From NCBI GenBank assembly GCA_021018995.1, contig CM037593.1, positions 45,827,921-45,891,920 of the forward strand: 64,000 nt of DNA. The letters run 5' to 3'. This document shows, piece by piece, positions 11,028-22,575 of the stretch. Positions within the stretch are counted from its first letter, which is position 1, and every line of letters begins with the position of its first letter. This DNA is from Chloranthus sessilifolius (Eukaryota; Streptophyta; Magnoliopsida; Chloranthales; Chloranthaceae). The notes under the pieces were generated by a model. That model worked only from the letters and a program-made list of their open reading frames with translations, made no database searches and was not told where the DNA came from. The position numbers were made by a program, and so were the translations under genes.

Positions 11028-11306
11028 CTCTCCAATCTCCATCTCCAACCTCTCTGTAATCTCTACAACCCCTCCCAAACCCCCATTAATGGGGGATCTT
11101 TTTCCTTGAGGTCCGATTTCCGGCGAGACCGAAGGAACGACGTCGACGCAGCAAAAATCAACTCTCCAATCTCCATCTCCATCTCCAACCTCTCTGTAAT
11201 CTCTACTACCCCTCCCAAACCCCCATTAATGGGGGATCTTTTTCCTTGAGATCCGATTTCTGGCAACCAAAGGAATGGTGACGACGCGGCAAAAATCAAA
11301 GGAAGA
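11028..11306. repeat. ~134-bp tandem duplication
   Basis: Copy 1 at 11028-11161 and copy 2 from 11162 share the 'ctctccaatctcc' start and the palindrome CCCCCATTAATGGGGG (11080-11095 in copy 1). The second copy has a few substitutions and a 6-bp expansion. It is CT-rich, resembling a plant 5' UTR, but no following exon was found. Confidence 0.85.
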
Positions 11307-11349
11307 GAGATTTGGGTCTGCTTGTGGGGATCTTTCTCCTTTCTCTTGC

Positions 11350-11952
11350 AAGGGCTAAAAGGTAATTGTAGATTTTCATAAACTACCTACACAGCTCAAT
11401 GCCGCCCGTATCGAGGGTGCATGGGCGGCAACTGGTAATAAGAAATAAAAGTCACCGAAATGGTGATATAAATAAAAATGGGGCGGTTTCTGATACTTTT
11501 CCCTAAAAAAAATCCTTAATTTTCATATTTCTATATATACAATATTGTGCTGGGTCGATCCGACTTGATTTCTACACGACTCGACCTAACTCAAAGGTTG
11601 GGTGTCTCATGCCCAACCCGACAGGTGATTTATTATTTATGTTGCCTCTGTTTTACTATTAATTTTTTATTTTTTTAATGCATTATATTGGCATTAGAAT
11701 GGAATTGAATTTTGGTGAACCAAAAGGCTGGCCAGGTCTAGCCCATTATAGGCAGACCCAGCCAATAGATTGGGTTGGCTTGGCTTGGCCCATTGCCCCA
11801 TTTAGGTAAAGTACTTATTTATTATGCCAATTGTCCTCAAAATTAAACTAAAAGACAAAGAAAGATGGGAGCTAATACACTCACCACTTGAAAAGGTCAA
11901 ATCCGTTCACCATGATTAAGACATGGTTTGGACCTCTCATTTAACCAACGAC
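11350..11952. other. Intergenic, nothing recognised
   Basis: AT-rich with 'ggttgggttggcttgg' low-complexity stretches; no supportable feature. Confidence 0.5.
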
Positions 11953-11955
11953 TAA

Positions 11956-12156
11956 GGTTGTGTTTGGGATTGCTTAATGAGCAGCCCACTTAAAAGAGCT
12001 GGTTTAAATTGCTTATTTAAAGAGGCCCAAATTCAGCTCTTTCACTCTGCGAAAGAGTTTAAAGCACTTACAACCAATCACAATCTCATACTAAAGTGCT
12101 CTGCGCCAGAGTAGAGAATTGCTCTTTGCCTCAAAAAAACAGTCCCAAACACAACC
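11956..12156. mobile_element. Tourist-like (PIF/Harbinger) MITE
   Basis: 201 bp with terminal inverted repeats ggttgtgtttgggattg / cagtcccaaacacaacc and TAA target duplications at 11953-11955 and 12157-12159. A degenerate relative lies around 23880-24065. Confidence 0.85.
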
Positions 12157-12779
12157 TAAGAGTGCCTTTCGCAATGATCACTACCAACTCCTAGCCACTA
12201 TCTGGAGCGGAGCCAAGGCTGGCCCTGGACCAAGGTGAGCCAAGCGGCTGCCTTGGGCCCCTGATTTTCAGGGGCCCCCAAAAAAAACACTCTTTTAAAA
12301 TGTAAGTTTAAGAAAAAAAATGAAATATATATAAAGGGTCCCCAAATTTGTCAAATTTGTCACCTCTCTCTCTAACTCTAGTCATTCCAAACCCTCTCCT
12401 CTCTCCAACGCTTCTCTCTCTCTCTCTCTGTTTTCAAACCCTCTCTCCTCAGTGTTTCTCTCTCTCTCTCTACCTCTCCTCCCTCCTCTCTCCTCTCTCC
12501 AATGCCTCCAAACTGTTTGTGGATTCTGCAAGTGGCCTGGGTTTTGATTTTTTTAGCATTTTGTGGAGGTAATATGTGTGTGTTTTGGGTAATTGGGTTA
12601 CTTTCTTACTTTACCTCCTCAACCATAGTAACCAAGTTCACATTCGGCAATCATATAGTTTTCTCCATCCAATAGCCGTCCAGGACCAGGGCCTCTTAGT
12701 CTCTCTCTCCAGCGCCTCTCTCTCTCTCCAGTGCTAGCTGTGCGACTGTTAATATTGTTTGTAGACAAAATATTACCGT

Positions 12780-14653
12780 TGTGACAGCCCGAATTTCGGC
12801 ACCCCGAAACCCGTGCCATCGGCACGATCATCTTGACCATGCCCCTTGGCTAAGCACAAAACACTGGTATATCAAGCAATATAAATGAACTGAAAATGAT
12901 AGCAATGATTGCGGAAATAATTTACTCTTTAAATGCTGATCAAAAGACGGTTCTACCTTCATGCCCCTGCATGGATGGAAAACCAATCCAAACCATCGAT
13001 GATTGTCAATCATCACAGATGGTTCGCCCCAAAAGAATAATCCCATAATTCAATTACATTGTTTAACAAAAACAAGGCTTGACATACCAAGCCGTACCAA
13101 ACAAGCTCACAAAAACTCTCAAAGATTCACAACGGAGTCCTCTAGAAGAAGTCCTCAGGAGGTGGCTCCAACTCGTCACCAGGCGCAAGGTCCGACCCAC
13201 CAGGGTCAACGTCCCCTAAAGCTTCAGCAGCTGCTAATAGTGGACCTGCGACGAATAGTCTAAGGGATGAGCTACATCCTAGCTCAATAGGGAACAAAAC
13301 ACAGTGAACATATAAATTAAAACTCACATGTATTCCATGATATGCTTATGCATGATGTGTCTATGCAGTTACTGAGAAATAGTTGAAAAGGAATCACATT
13401 TTACTGGTGGTTTACACATGTCTTTTAATTAATCATGAATGACACTGAATAGGCCTAAAGCAAAACTTAACCTTTCAACTTAAGTAATCCCCGAGCAATA
13501 TAGCATCGAACCCCGATGAGATACCCTTCATCGTCATCTATATAGACAGTTTTAAACGTATTCCCTAGGAATACAAATAGTACCCAAGCCCCTTTTCCCT
13601 GGGAATTGGTGGCGGGGTTTCAACTTATCTCAATTCAACACCCCTGGGATGTGCTTACTGTGTACGGATAAGCTTCGACACTGGCTTACGATTTTGCCGC
13701 CGTATCGGTCACGGATATCCTGCCGCGTCAGTCGTGGGTATCCTGCCACGTCGGTGGGGTATCCTATCACACCTGATGCTCTTATTACTTCACTTCCTCA
13801 TCCCCTGGGAATGGCTCATAATTAGATACTCTTATTAATGTCACTCACACACACTTTTCACAAAACTTTAAGCAATAAAACAGTTTTCAATTTGATTCTA
13901 TATAACTACATACATGCTCTTGCAAATTAAAGTACATGTTCAAGGTGTTCCCTACCTCAAGTCTCTGATAAATCACGCATCAAGGTCCCACGTGGCTCCT
14001 TGTGCCCAAGTTCACACGTACCACCTAAGGTACACATAATACATGCAATACATCAATCGATTAATCGATTTGGCCAGATTCAGCCCCCTTTTGGGTTGTT
14101 CTTCCAAATCTTTTCTTACTCTAATTTCTTTCTTTTTCTAAGCCTTTTTCCTATGATTTAAACCATTCCTAACTACAATTAAACTCCCATAACCTATGCA
14201 TTGAATTCACAAGGATTTTACCTTCAATCAATCTCAAATTGATTAGGTCAAGGGGTTGGAAAGGCTAGGGTTCCAGCTTTGGCTTAAACCGATCCTTCGA
14301 GTCGAATCGGCCTTTTAAATGCTTGAATCCCCCTTCCAATCAGTTGTAATAACTCCTCTCTCTCTCTCTCTCTCTCTCTCTTCTTAACTCTTCTTCAACA
14401 ACCAAACAATTGATTTTAGGGTTATTAAACCCTTTTATACTCCTTTTCCATGTGTGTTGAGCACATACACCAGAAGTAGGTGTATGTGACTCCAGATTTC
14501 GTCACATTCTACACATTCACTTAAATTCTCACATCTCATCCGTTCATCTTAACTTACGTCAACTCGTGAATTCTTACATGGTCAAACCTATGACCAGACG
14601 GGCACGGATCCTGAGGTTACTGTTTAATGCGAATTTTTTTTTGGGATATTACA
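12780..14653 (-). mobile_element. Solo LTR of the TCGA gypsy family (copy A)
   Basis: Begins tgtgacagcccg and ends gggatattaca, the family termini, with an exact 5-bp target duplication accgt at 12775-12779 and 14654-14658. There is no internal domain, so it is a solo LTR formed by LTR-LTR recombination. At 1,874 bp it is about 750 bp shorter than copy B, almost all because the dyad array has shrunk to a single TCGATTAATCGA near 14060. It keeps the short coding exon at 13142-13245. Confidence 0.9.
13142..13245 (-). CDS. LTR-borne short exon ending PPPEDFF (copy A)
   Basis: The minus strand has a splice-acceptor-like TTCGTCGCAG followed by an open frame reading GPLLAAAEALGDVDPGG, then GDELEPPPEDFF and a TAG stop. 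The same frame, length and terminus recur in other LTRs of the family with mostly third-codon-position changes in the proline codons (cca cct cct here, cct cca ccc in the 43261 copy). It is acidic, with no recognised domain. Whether it is translated, and what upstream exon it joins, is unknown. Confidence 0.4.
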
Positions 14654-14781
14654 ACCGTAGATAAGGTCTACCTTTTTCCTCTGTTTCTTCAACATTTTTT
14701 AAATATTTTTTATTCTTATAAATTTATTTCAGCACCATTATTTACAAAGATAATAATAGACTAATAGTACCCAATAATACC

Positions 14782-14786
<5 letters not shown>

Positions 14787-14842
<56 letters not shown>
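14787..14842. repeat. (AT)n microsatellite
   Basis: The counterpart of the 8085-8143 tract in the other hAT-like copy. Confidence 0.95.
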
Positions 14843-14844
<2 letters not shown>

Positions 14845-15542
14845 TGCACTAGAGCAACAGTAACCCACATTTAAGACATTTTATGAGGGCTGGTTGTTGT
14901 TTCCAATTATTCCATGCTACCAAATACCAATATATGTTGTAGATGATGGGTTCCTTATATATCCAAGTTCACTGATCATCCATGTTATAGTGATTTTCAA
15001 AAAGGCTAAAAGCCTAAAAACATTACCTCAAATAACCAAAGAAACAAAGGCAACTTGTGATATGTAACACAGTCTACAAAAATTAGCCAACATTGTGTTG
15101 TTTTGAGTTGCTAACCAGTAACCAGCTAAGTTTCAATTTGCATGAGAGTGTTATAGATACTCACCATCTCTAACTAGTAACCAACCGAAATTTTGAACCA
15201 TGATTTCAACCATTCGATCTTCAACTTTAATATATATTCCTGGTGTATATATGATTTGTTATTTGGAAAATAGGGATAATTTTTGTGAATAAATTTTTTA
15301 GTATTACATTTATGAATATTGCATTTTTTTTTTGTATTGCATTTTCTTTTAATATTTACCTGTATTAGATTCTTAGTTACATTTTCAAATTATATATAGT
15401 AAAATAGAATATGAGTATTATTTTATATGTAAAAAAAATTTGGGGAAATTTTTTTTATATTATAAAATAATATGAAAAAGGGGCCCCATTTTAGGAACTC
15501 GCCTTGGAACCCCAAAATGTCAAGGCCGGCCATGAGTGGAGC

Positions 15543-16183
15543 TCGCCTGGAGCGCGTTTGGTAAACACGTGGGGAGCGGGGCAAGCAGCTGTGGATTGTC
15601 CGTAGCTGCAGTTTTTCCAAAGCGATTGAAAACCACTCTAGCATAAAGCAGAAAGGGAGAGAACGAGTCATTGGCGTGCACTCATCCGTCTCGATTCCAC
15701 AGTCCACACACCCTATGGCCCTAAGCTTCACTCTGTTAAACATAGCCCTACATCGGTTGAGGCATTTCAGTGGGGATGACAGCTCTATGCCATTTTTTCT
15801 CACTTGCAACCACCTACTGGATAAGTTTCCATATGTAAGAGTCACAATCAAGACCCCAACTGCAACTTTCCTTCGTTAAATGAAATTTTACGAGTTATTG
15901 ATATTTGACATCGAGCCTGTGTACTATCTTAGGATGCTCTCTTTAAGACGATTCACCCCCACTATCGATCAATCCGATGGTGCACAGGGCTTCCCGACTC
16001 ATCGCCCCCAAGATATAACAGCTCACAGTAACACAAACAAATTTGATCCTCGATCGTGCACTTATCAAGATCTTACACCATACCATTGTTTTGCCCAAAA
16101 TAAATTAAAACAACAGAAGAAAAGAACAATGCTTTTTTGCAGAAGAGAAAACTCGAGAGAAAAATGTGTTAGGATTTTTTCTT
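15543..16183. other. Intergenic, no supportable gene
   Basis: Higher GC than its surroundings, with moderately long open frames on both strands (15423-15851 minus, 15880-16308 plus), but I recognise no motif and the second frame runs into the LTR that starts at 16234. Confidence 0.4.
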
Positions 16184-17667
16184 GGGAGCCATTACTTGCA
16201 CACGCTTTTCAAGTGCTTGCCCCGGATTTCACCTGTGACAGCCCCGAATTTTGGCACCCCGAAACCCGTGCCATCAGCACGATCATCTTGACCGTGCCCT
16301 TTAGCTAAGCACGGAACACTGGTATATCAAGCATCAAAAAGTAAAATAAACGAAATTTCGAAATTTAAATCTATATTAATTAACTCCCCAAAAGACAGTT
16401 CTACCCTCATACCTCTGCATGAATGGAGAACCGATCCGAACCATCGATGATAGCAATCATCACGGATGGTTCGTCCCAAAAGAGAAATCCCAACTCCTCA
16501 TATACATGAGTTTAAATAAAATAAAGGCTTGACATACCAAGCCGTACAAAAACCTCTCCAAGAATCTCTCAAAGTGGCACAACGGAGTCCTCTAGAAGAA
16601 GTCCTCTGGAGGTGGCTCCAACTCGTCCCGAAGGTCCACTCACGATCGGCCTCTCAAGCCCTCGGCAATGCTAGTAGTGGACCGCGACGATAGTCTATGT
16701 GGTGAGCTACATCCTAGCTCAATAGGAACAAACACGTTGAACATATAAATTATGACCCACATATATTCCATGATATGCCATGCATGATGTGTCTATGCAA
16801 TTATTGATGAAACAGTTAAAAAGCATTTCGTTTTACTGTTGATTACATATGTTTTCATTTACTCATGAATGATCTTTGAAAAGGCCTAAAGCAAAACTTA
16901 AACTTTCAACTTAAGTAATCCCCGAGCAATATAGCATCGAGCCCGATGAGATACCCGTCATCGTCATCTATATAGAGCTTTAACCGTATTCCCAGGAATA
17001 CAATAGTACCCAAGCCCCTTTCCCTGGGATTGGTGGCGGGTTTCACTTGTCTCAATCAACACCCACAGGGTGTGCTTACTATGTACGGATAAGCCTCGAC
17101 CGGCCTACGGTTTGCCAGAACAGATATGGCCACTTGGATATCCCGCCCGTGTCCGTGGGATATCCCGCCATGCCCTATCAAACCTCAAATAATAAAATAT
17201 ATTGCCTTACATATAGTTATTCACCGTAAATGTGCTATCTTATATCGCTAGGCCCTATCAAACATGATTCAATCCTTGGATACATCCCTGATGTATCCAT
17301 TTACCATCACACCGATGCTCTTATCTCTTACTTCTTCATCCCCGGGATGGCTCATTATGATTACTCTTATGGATGTCGCACACACACACTTTTCACAAAT
17401 TCTTAAGAAATAAACATTTGAATTGAATTCTATATCACTACATACATGCTCTTGTAAAATAAAGTACATGTTCAAGGTGTTCCCTACCTCAAGTCTTCAT
17501 TTAATCAATGCATCAAGGTCCCACGTGGCTCCTTGTGCACTAGTCCATACGTACCACCTATGGTACCACATAACAGGTGAAACACATCACAAAGGATGCA
17601 ATAAAGAAGGTATAAGACCCTCCAAGAATCTTAAAGTCAAACCCAAAAGTCAACACAATTTATCTCA

Positions 17668-18270
17668 GTCGATTAATCGAATTCCAAAATCGATTAATCG
17701 AATCTGATTCGATTAATCGATTTCCAAAATCGATTAATTGAGGGTCAATATCGATTAATCGAAGTAAATTCGATTAATCGAAATTCTCTGTTTCGCAAAG
17801 TCGATTCTCAATTCGAGTAGTCGAGTTTTCATTCGATTAATCGAATCCAAATTCGATTAATCGAAATTCTCCTTTTCGCAAAGTCGATTCTCAATTCGAG
17901 TAGTCGAGTTTTCATTCGATTAATCGAATCCTAATTCGATTAATCGAAATTCTCCTTTTCGCAAAGTCGATTCTCAATTCGAGTAGTCGAGTTTCTAAAA
18001 TCGATTAATCGATTCCAAATCGATTAATCGAAAATTGAAATCGATTAATCGAAATACCATTTCGATTAGTCGATTTTTCACAAGTCATTTCCTCCAACCC
18101 CTGGGGTCCACTGGAGGTTCCCAGTCGATTAATCGATTTCCAAAATCGATTAATCGAAATCCAAAGTCGATTAATCGAACTCCAATTCGATTAATCGAAA
18201 TCGGGTCTTCTGACTTTTCAACTTCTTGGCCAATTTCGATTAATCGAAACCCAATTTCGATTAATCGAAA
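17668..18270. repeat. TCGA-TTAA-TCGA dyad array (copy B)
   Basis: By eye about 18 perfect CGATTAATCG cores plus variants (CGATTAGTCG, CGAGTAGTCG, TTGA-ending forms), spaced irregularly by 5-40 bp of A/T-rich filler. Spacing is not constant, so this is a cluster of dyads rather than a simple satellite. Confidence 0.9.
17782..18000. repeat. 83-bp tandem triplication inside the dyad array
   Basis: The block 'tcgcaaagtcgattctcaa' recurs at 17793, 17876 and 17959, a constant 83-bp step. This suggests the array grows partly by unequal exchange or replication slippage. Confidence 0.9.
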
Positions 18271-19230
18271 TTGTCAGATTCAGCCTCTTTCGAGCTGTTC
18301 TTCCCAATCTTCTTTCATACTTTTTCCTCTATTTTTCTAAGCCATTATCCTATGATTTAACCCACATTCAACCACAACTTAACCCCTATAATCTATGCAT
18401 TTTATTTACAAAAACTTTACCTTGAATAGATCTCAAGTTGATTTCAATCCAGTGGTTGGAAGGCTAGGGTTTCCAGCTTTGGCTCTAACAGATCCAAATC
18501 GGGTTGAATCCGGCTTTTATCGCTCGAATCTCCCTTCCTCAACTAGCATTCACTCCTTGCATTAATCACTCTCTTTACTCTCTCTCTCTTCTTTACTCCT
18601 CTCCTTCAACAACATCAAACCCTTACTTTTAGGGCTATTAAACCCTTTTATCCTCTTCCTCACTTGTGTGTTAAGCACATACACCGCGGTAGGTGTATGC
18701 GACTACATCCCCACAACACACACCACATAGGCATTCTATTTATCACATCTCATCCGTTCATTACGCCACATACTAACTGTTGGACTTCAATTTGGTCAAA
18801 CCTATAACCGATCGGGCACAGATCCCGAGGTCATAGTTTAGTATGATTTTTCGGGCTATTACATCACCGAATTTAAAAGAAAGACTTGCAAGTTTGGCGA
18901 CCTCTACTATGTGAAAACACCATCTAAGCCATTTGATTTGAAGGTCATGATTTAAAGATATCAGTTGCAAAAGATTAGAACAAAATATAATTTTCATCAT
19001 TTGATTAAATGGAGTTAAAGGCTATTATAAAATTCAACAATTGACTACAATAGATCATATAACAAGTATCGTGTTTTACTCCAATTTTATGTACTAGAGA
19101 TCTATTGAACATGAACTTCAAATCATACAGCCCATATTACATTTTTATATATCACATATTCCTAAAATATCAAGCCTTTCTTTAAATTCGGTGCAATCAC
19201 TTTAAAAACTTAGTGCAAGTAATGACTCCC

Positions 19231-20499
19231 TTTCTACTTGTGTGACAAAAAATATTATTTCGAAATAGACTCAACTCGTTGGTGCGGGCGTGTTTTTGAA
19301 TGTCATACACGATGTGGGTCTATATCCTCCCAGAAACAACAATAAAACCCCACAATTTTGGCATCTACTCGCAGGCTACCTTCAATCGCATGCAACACAT
19401 TTACTTTGTAGAGAGTGACACTAATAGGATTTAACGACAAATTTATATCGGCATATCGGGCTGGTTCCAGGCCCGTGTTAGCAAAACTGACTGAATTTTA
19501 CGCACCTTTTTCTATTTTTAAATTATAAACATTTACTTTCTGCCAAAAGGATGTGTTATTTTGTTCAAATCATATGAGATACATATCGGTTGATAAGACC
19601 AGATACCGATATTTAACCTTTTTGACGTCATAGAAAATCAGGGGTGTATATAGTTTCAGATGTGGCCTAACCCGCTACATAGCAATTAATGTGTATCAAA
19701 TATGGCTGATATTTACAATCATAGTCATCAAGTCGGAAATTGGGAAAAAATTGGCAATGCAAAAAAATCAAAATAAACAGAAAAAAGAGGAAAAAATTGG
19801 TAAATTTTGGGAAAAAATTGAAGATATATTCTTGACAAATATTAGGACAATTTCAAAAAAAAAAAGTTTTTGTTTTATATAAAAATCATGTTCCCAACGT
19901 TTTATGAAAAAATGTTTTTGAATCGAGTTTTTTGATAAAAACACCAATTTTGGTAACTATATTTAAAAGAATATTATAAACAGTGGACAAATTTTGATAA
20001 CAATTTTATAGCTTATATGGCACCATGTGATTAACTGCATTGCTTAGGCTCCACTGCACATACAGCCAATCACATCACATCACATAAGTTGATAGATACA
20101 ATTATCTATCAAAAATTGTCCACCATATATCACTATCTCCACCCCCAAAATTATTTGTAACGGAGCTGACAGATAAAATTATCTATCAACAATTGTCCAC
20201 CATATATCACTATCTCCACCCCAAAATTATTTGTAGCAGACAACATTGGCATTAACGATATGGGCACAAAACAAAATATCCAGACTAAGAGAAGACACAG
20301 GGGCTCTTTGGTCATTAAAATGTACACAAATAGAAAACGGTGGGTAATTTTTGCTAGACAAATTTATAGGCAGCTTATTTGGCTAGGCTTGACCAGTTAA
20401 ACTGCTTGCAAAATTGTCTTTAAAACATATCTACTGTATAACACGGTCCCAAACAGAATAACGTTTCAGGTGCCTTTTCCTATCAAAGAAACACGCACT
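19231..20499. other. Intergenic; one 77-bp tandem duplication
   Basis: The only structure seen is two copies of 'attatctatca-attgtccaccatatatcac' at about 20091-20167 and 20168-20240. Otherwise AT-rich with no gene. Confidence 0.55.
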
Positions 20500-20840
20500 T
20501 CCTAAAAGTGTAGTACCTATAAGAGCGCTCATGCAATTTCGGACAAGTAATTGTCTCTAAAGTTATTGATTACTTTAGATCAGATGATAGAAAATCATTT
20601 TTTTCACACTAATATTCCATAATGGATCTTGAGTTTATGAGATGAATATTAGACGGTACCATATTCATTTCACTTGTCACAGATCTTAAGAAAGGCTCTA
20701 AAATCACGTTTGAGCGTATTGATTGCCGATAGATGCAAGATCCATTCTAGAGGAAGATAGGGTTGAAAATCGATCTCCATCATCTAATCTGAAGAAATCA
20801 ATGCTTGAAGGATTGCACACGTGGGTGCTTTCAGAGATTG
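20500..20840. repeat. Dispersed inverted-repeat element, copy 1
   Basis: Shares blocks with 24775-25160: 'gatcttgag', 'ttagacggt', 'aatgatcttcat'-like and 'gctttcagag' segments in the same order. It looks like a degenerate fold-back MITE lying about 160 bp upstream of the arabinogalactan peptide TATA box. Boundaries are not resolved. Confidence 0.45.
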
Positions 20841-21000
20841 TGTTACCCCTCCAGATCACTTATAAAACAGATACATTTAACACAACATATGCCACATCAC
20901 ATCCTTTTAAGTACACATGTATCACACCAAATTCAAAATCCCCCAGCATACTAAAACGGGCAGTTGCCCGTCCTACCCAACCTACCCGAAAATTCTCCAA

Positions 21001-21007
21001 TATAAAA
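21001..21007 (+). promoter_or_regulatory. TATA box of the arabinogalactan peptide gene
   Basis: TATAAAA, 106 bp upstream of the start codon. Transcription would begin about 30 bp downstream in a CT-rich stretch, leaving a 5' UTR of roughly 75 bp. Confidence 0.6.
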
Positions 21008-21106
21008 TGACCCTTCAACGACCGCCTCACGCTACATTTCTCTGTACTCTCCTCGCCTTCTCAACAAAAACCCCAACATAAAAACAGAAGCTCAAAAACC
21101 TCTCTA

Positions 21107-21313
21107 ATGGCGGCGGGTTTCGGTTCCAGAACCTTCGCCATCTCTACAATGGCGATTCTTCTCGCCACTTTCTCTCTCATCGTGCAATCCTCTGCCCAAG
21201 CCGAAACTCCTGCCCCGAGTCCTACGTCAGCCGTCGGTTCGGTCGTCCCATCGATCTCCGTTGCTTCTATAATCTCCGTTTCGATGTTCCTGTTCGGATC
21301 AATGCTTCGCTGA
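21107..21313 (+). CDS. Arabinogalactan peptide (AG peptide)
   Basis: A 68-residue protein of the classical AG-peptide layout. Residues 1-31 form a signal peptide with a hydrophobic core (MAILLATFSLIV) and a likely cleavage after SSAQA. A very short mature part follows, ETPAPSPTS, whose Ala-Pro, Ser-Pro and Thr-Pro pairs are the known context for proline hydroxylation and arabinogalactan attachment. The C-terminal SVVPSISVASIISVSMFLFG stretch is a hydrophobic tail as expected for replacement by a GPI anchor. Members of this family are heavily glycosylated peptides of the outer plasma membrane and cell wall. The ATG is the first in the transcript after the TATA box at 21001, in good context (tctctaATGGCG). 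Single-exon CDS, undamaged, and unlike its transposon neighbours in codon quality. Subfamily not assigned. Confidence 0.88.
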   Translation: MAAGFGSRTFAISTMAILLATFSLIVQSSAQAETPAPSPTSAVGSVVPSISVASIISVSMFLFGSMLR

Positions 21314-22248
21314 AGCGTCGACGATGTAGATCTCGGTGATTCTGGTATTTTCTTCTATATCTTTTTCTGAATCCTGAGATCTCTTGTTTTAGGGAGTAGT
21401 ATATGTTCATACTTTCGATTCTTAGGTGTTTTCTATAGCATTGCTTAGATCGGCTTTCGTATATCCATATTTTTAGATCTGTTGAGATCTATGGCTCTAT
21501 GAGAGTATACACTTCATTTTTACTGGTATCGTATTATTTTCTGGTTGCATTGTTCATTTCGTCTCCATGCAGATCTATCGGGATTCGGTACTTGTTTCTG
21601 ATGTTTTGCTTTGGTGTCGAGATCTTTTATGGTTTCAGTGATGGATGGATGGATGGATCTGAGATGGGAGGATTTGAATTTTAGGGTTTGTGATTAGGGT
21701 TGTGCATAGGGGAATAATCTTGCTATAGTTGTTGATCTTTCTGCATGTATGAGACTTTAGATACTACTATTATATTGAGTTGTTTCTTCTTTTACTGCTG
21801 TTCGTTTTGTTTTTCTATGTGTGACGTCTGACACCTTATTCTTTCTTTTGAACGGAGAGATGATTCACTTTCTAATTTTTCTGTAACTCGCCAGGAAATC
21901 GCGATTTATCTGTATGAAGGTTCTGCCATGGATTTTAGGGTTTAGGATTAACGATTTAGGGTTTTGTTATTTACTGGAAATTAGCGGTTGGTGTGAGTAG
22001 TAACAGATGTGGCAACGGCGTTTTTCTCATTCAGCCATAAAAATACCTGGAAAGGTCACTTGCCACGGATTTGGATGCTCCTAATAAAGCCGTTCTTAGT
22101 ATTTCACGGATTTTGTGGCTGTGTTTTCTGGCTGGGATTAAAGAGGTGACTCGGTTAAATTTGTACAGTTGTTGGTGCTCGGGTCGGTTATTCGTTGAAC
22201 CAGTATCCATAAAATGACGCATTTTGACCATTTGAACCTTTCGGGTGC
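21314..22248 (+). other. 3' region of the AG-peptide gene, possible 3' UTR intron
   Basis: T-rich sequence. A possible intron runs from a GTGATTCTG or GTATTTTC donor near 21335-21346 to the acceptor 'ctgtaactcgccag' at about 21893, which follows a pyrimidine-rich stretch. This is inference: no transcript evidence, and the sequence could equally be plain downstream DNA. No other gene seen. Confidence 0.3.
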
Positions 22249-22256
22249 AGCGCACG

Positions 22257-22567
22257 TAGGGATGCTAGCTTTAACCTGAAACGTTCTCAAAACCGACTCA
22301 AACCGAACTGATTCCATTTTGGTTTGGTTTTGGTTCAGGGTGGAGAAATCCGAGGGGCCTAATGAGAAACCGATTTTTTTTGGAAAATACATTAAAAATA
22401 TTAAAAAAACAGTAAAAATGCCGAAAACCCTAAATATTTGGTTTGAGTTTCAAAAAAGGAAAAAAAGACCAAACCGAAACTGATTCATTTCGGTTGGGGT
22501 TCAGGCTGAACGGAAAATCGTAAAAATGGGGATTGGTTCGTTACACTGAATTTAACTTGCATCCCTA
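22257..22567. mobile_element. hAT-like MITE
   Basis: Terminal inverted repeats TAGGGATGCTAGCTTTAA / TTAACTTGCATCCCTA, a form common in plant hAT MITEs. Flanks agcgcacg (22249-22256) and cgtgcacg (22568-22575) match at six of eight positions as an aged target duplication. The interior is rich in 'aaaccgaa' motifs. Confidence 0.7.
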
Positions 22568-22575
22568 CGTGCACG

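Larger units (their letters stand above)
12214..15534. mobile_element. hAT-like non-autonomous element, copy 2 (inverted, interrupted)
   Basis: Reverse-complement relative of the 7433-9429 element, sharing the 'ggccctggaccaagg' end, CT-rich tracts, the AT microsatellite and the 3' AT-rich arm. Target duplication agcggagc (12206-12213) versus agtggagc (15535-15542), seven of eight. It was split by the solo LTR at 12780-14653; without that insertion it is about 1.44 kb. Confidence 0.8.
16234..18864 (-). mobile_element. Solo LTR of the TCGA gypsy family (copy B)
   Basis: 2,631 bp, tgtgacagcccc...ggctattaca, with exact target duplication tcacc at 16229-16233 and 18865-18869. It carries the largest dyad array in the window. 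The short exon at about 16592-16690 still ends in PPEDFF codons but is frameshifted. A splice-donor-like CAAG/GTAAAG sits near 18418 on the minus strand. Confidence 0.9.
16184..19230. mobile_element. Long-TIR MITE interrupted by a solo LTR
   Basis: Left end 'gggagccattacttgcac' and, in reverse complement, right end 'gggagtcattacttgcac' begin imperfect inverted repeats running through 'ttcaccgaatttaaaagaaag'. About 410 bp without the nested LTR (16234-18864) and its 5-bp duplication. The target duplication is unclear (tttctt / tttcta). Confidence 0.65.

Noticed and set aside
10855-11109. Ser-rich open frame starting in a plausible ATG
   Set aside because: It is produced by the (TTC)n tract and a CT-rich tandem duplication; no homology recognised and no downstream exon.
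15423-16308. Two 142-codon frames on opposite strands
   Set aside because: No recognisable motif; the left one begins inside the hAT-like element and the right one ends inside solo LTR B.
17668-18270. CRISPR-like appearance of repeated dyads with short spacers
   Set aside because: The repeats are self-palindromic 12-mers with irregular spacing inside a plant LTR; no cas genes and wrong organism type.
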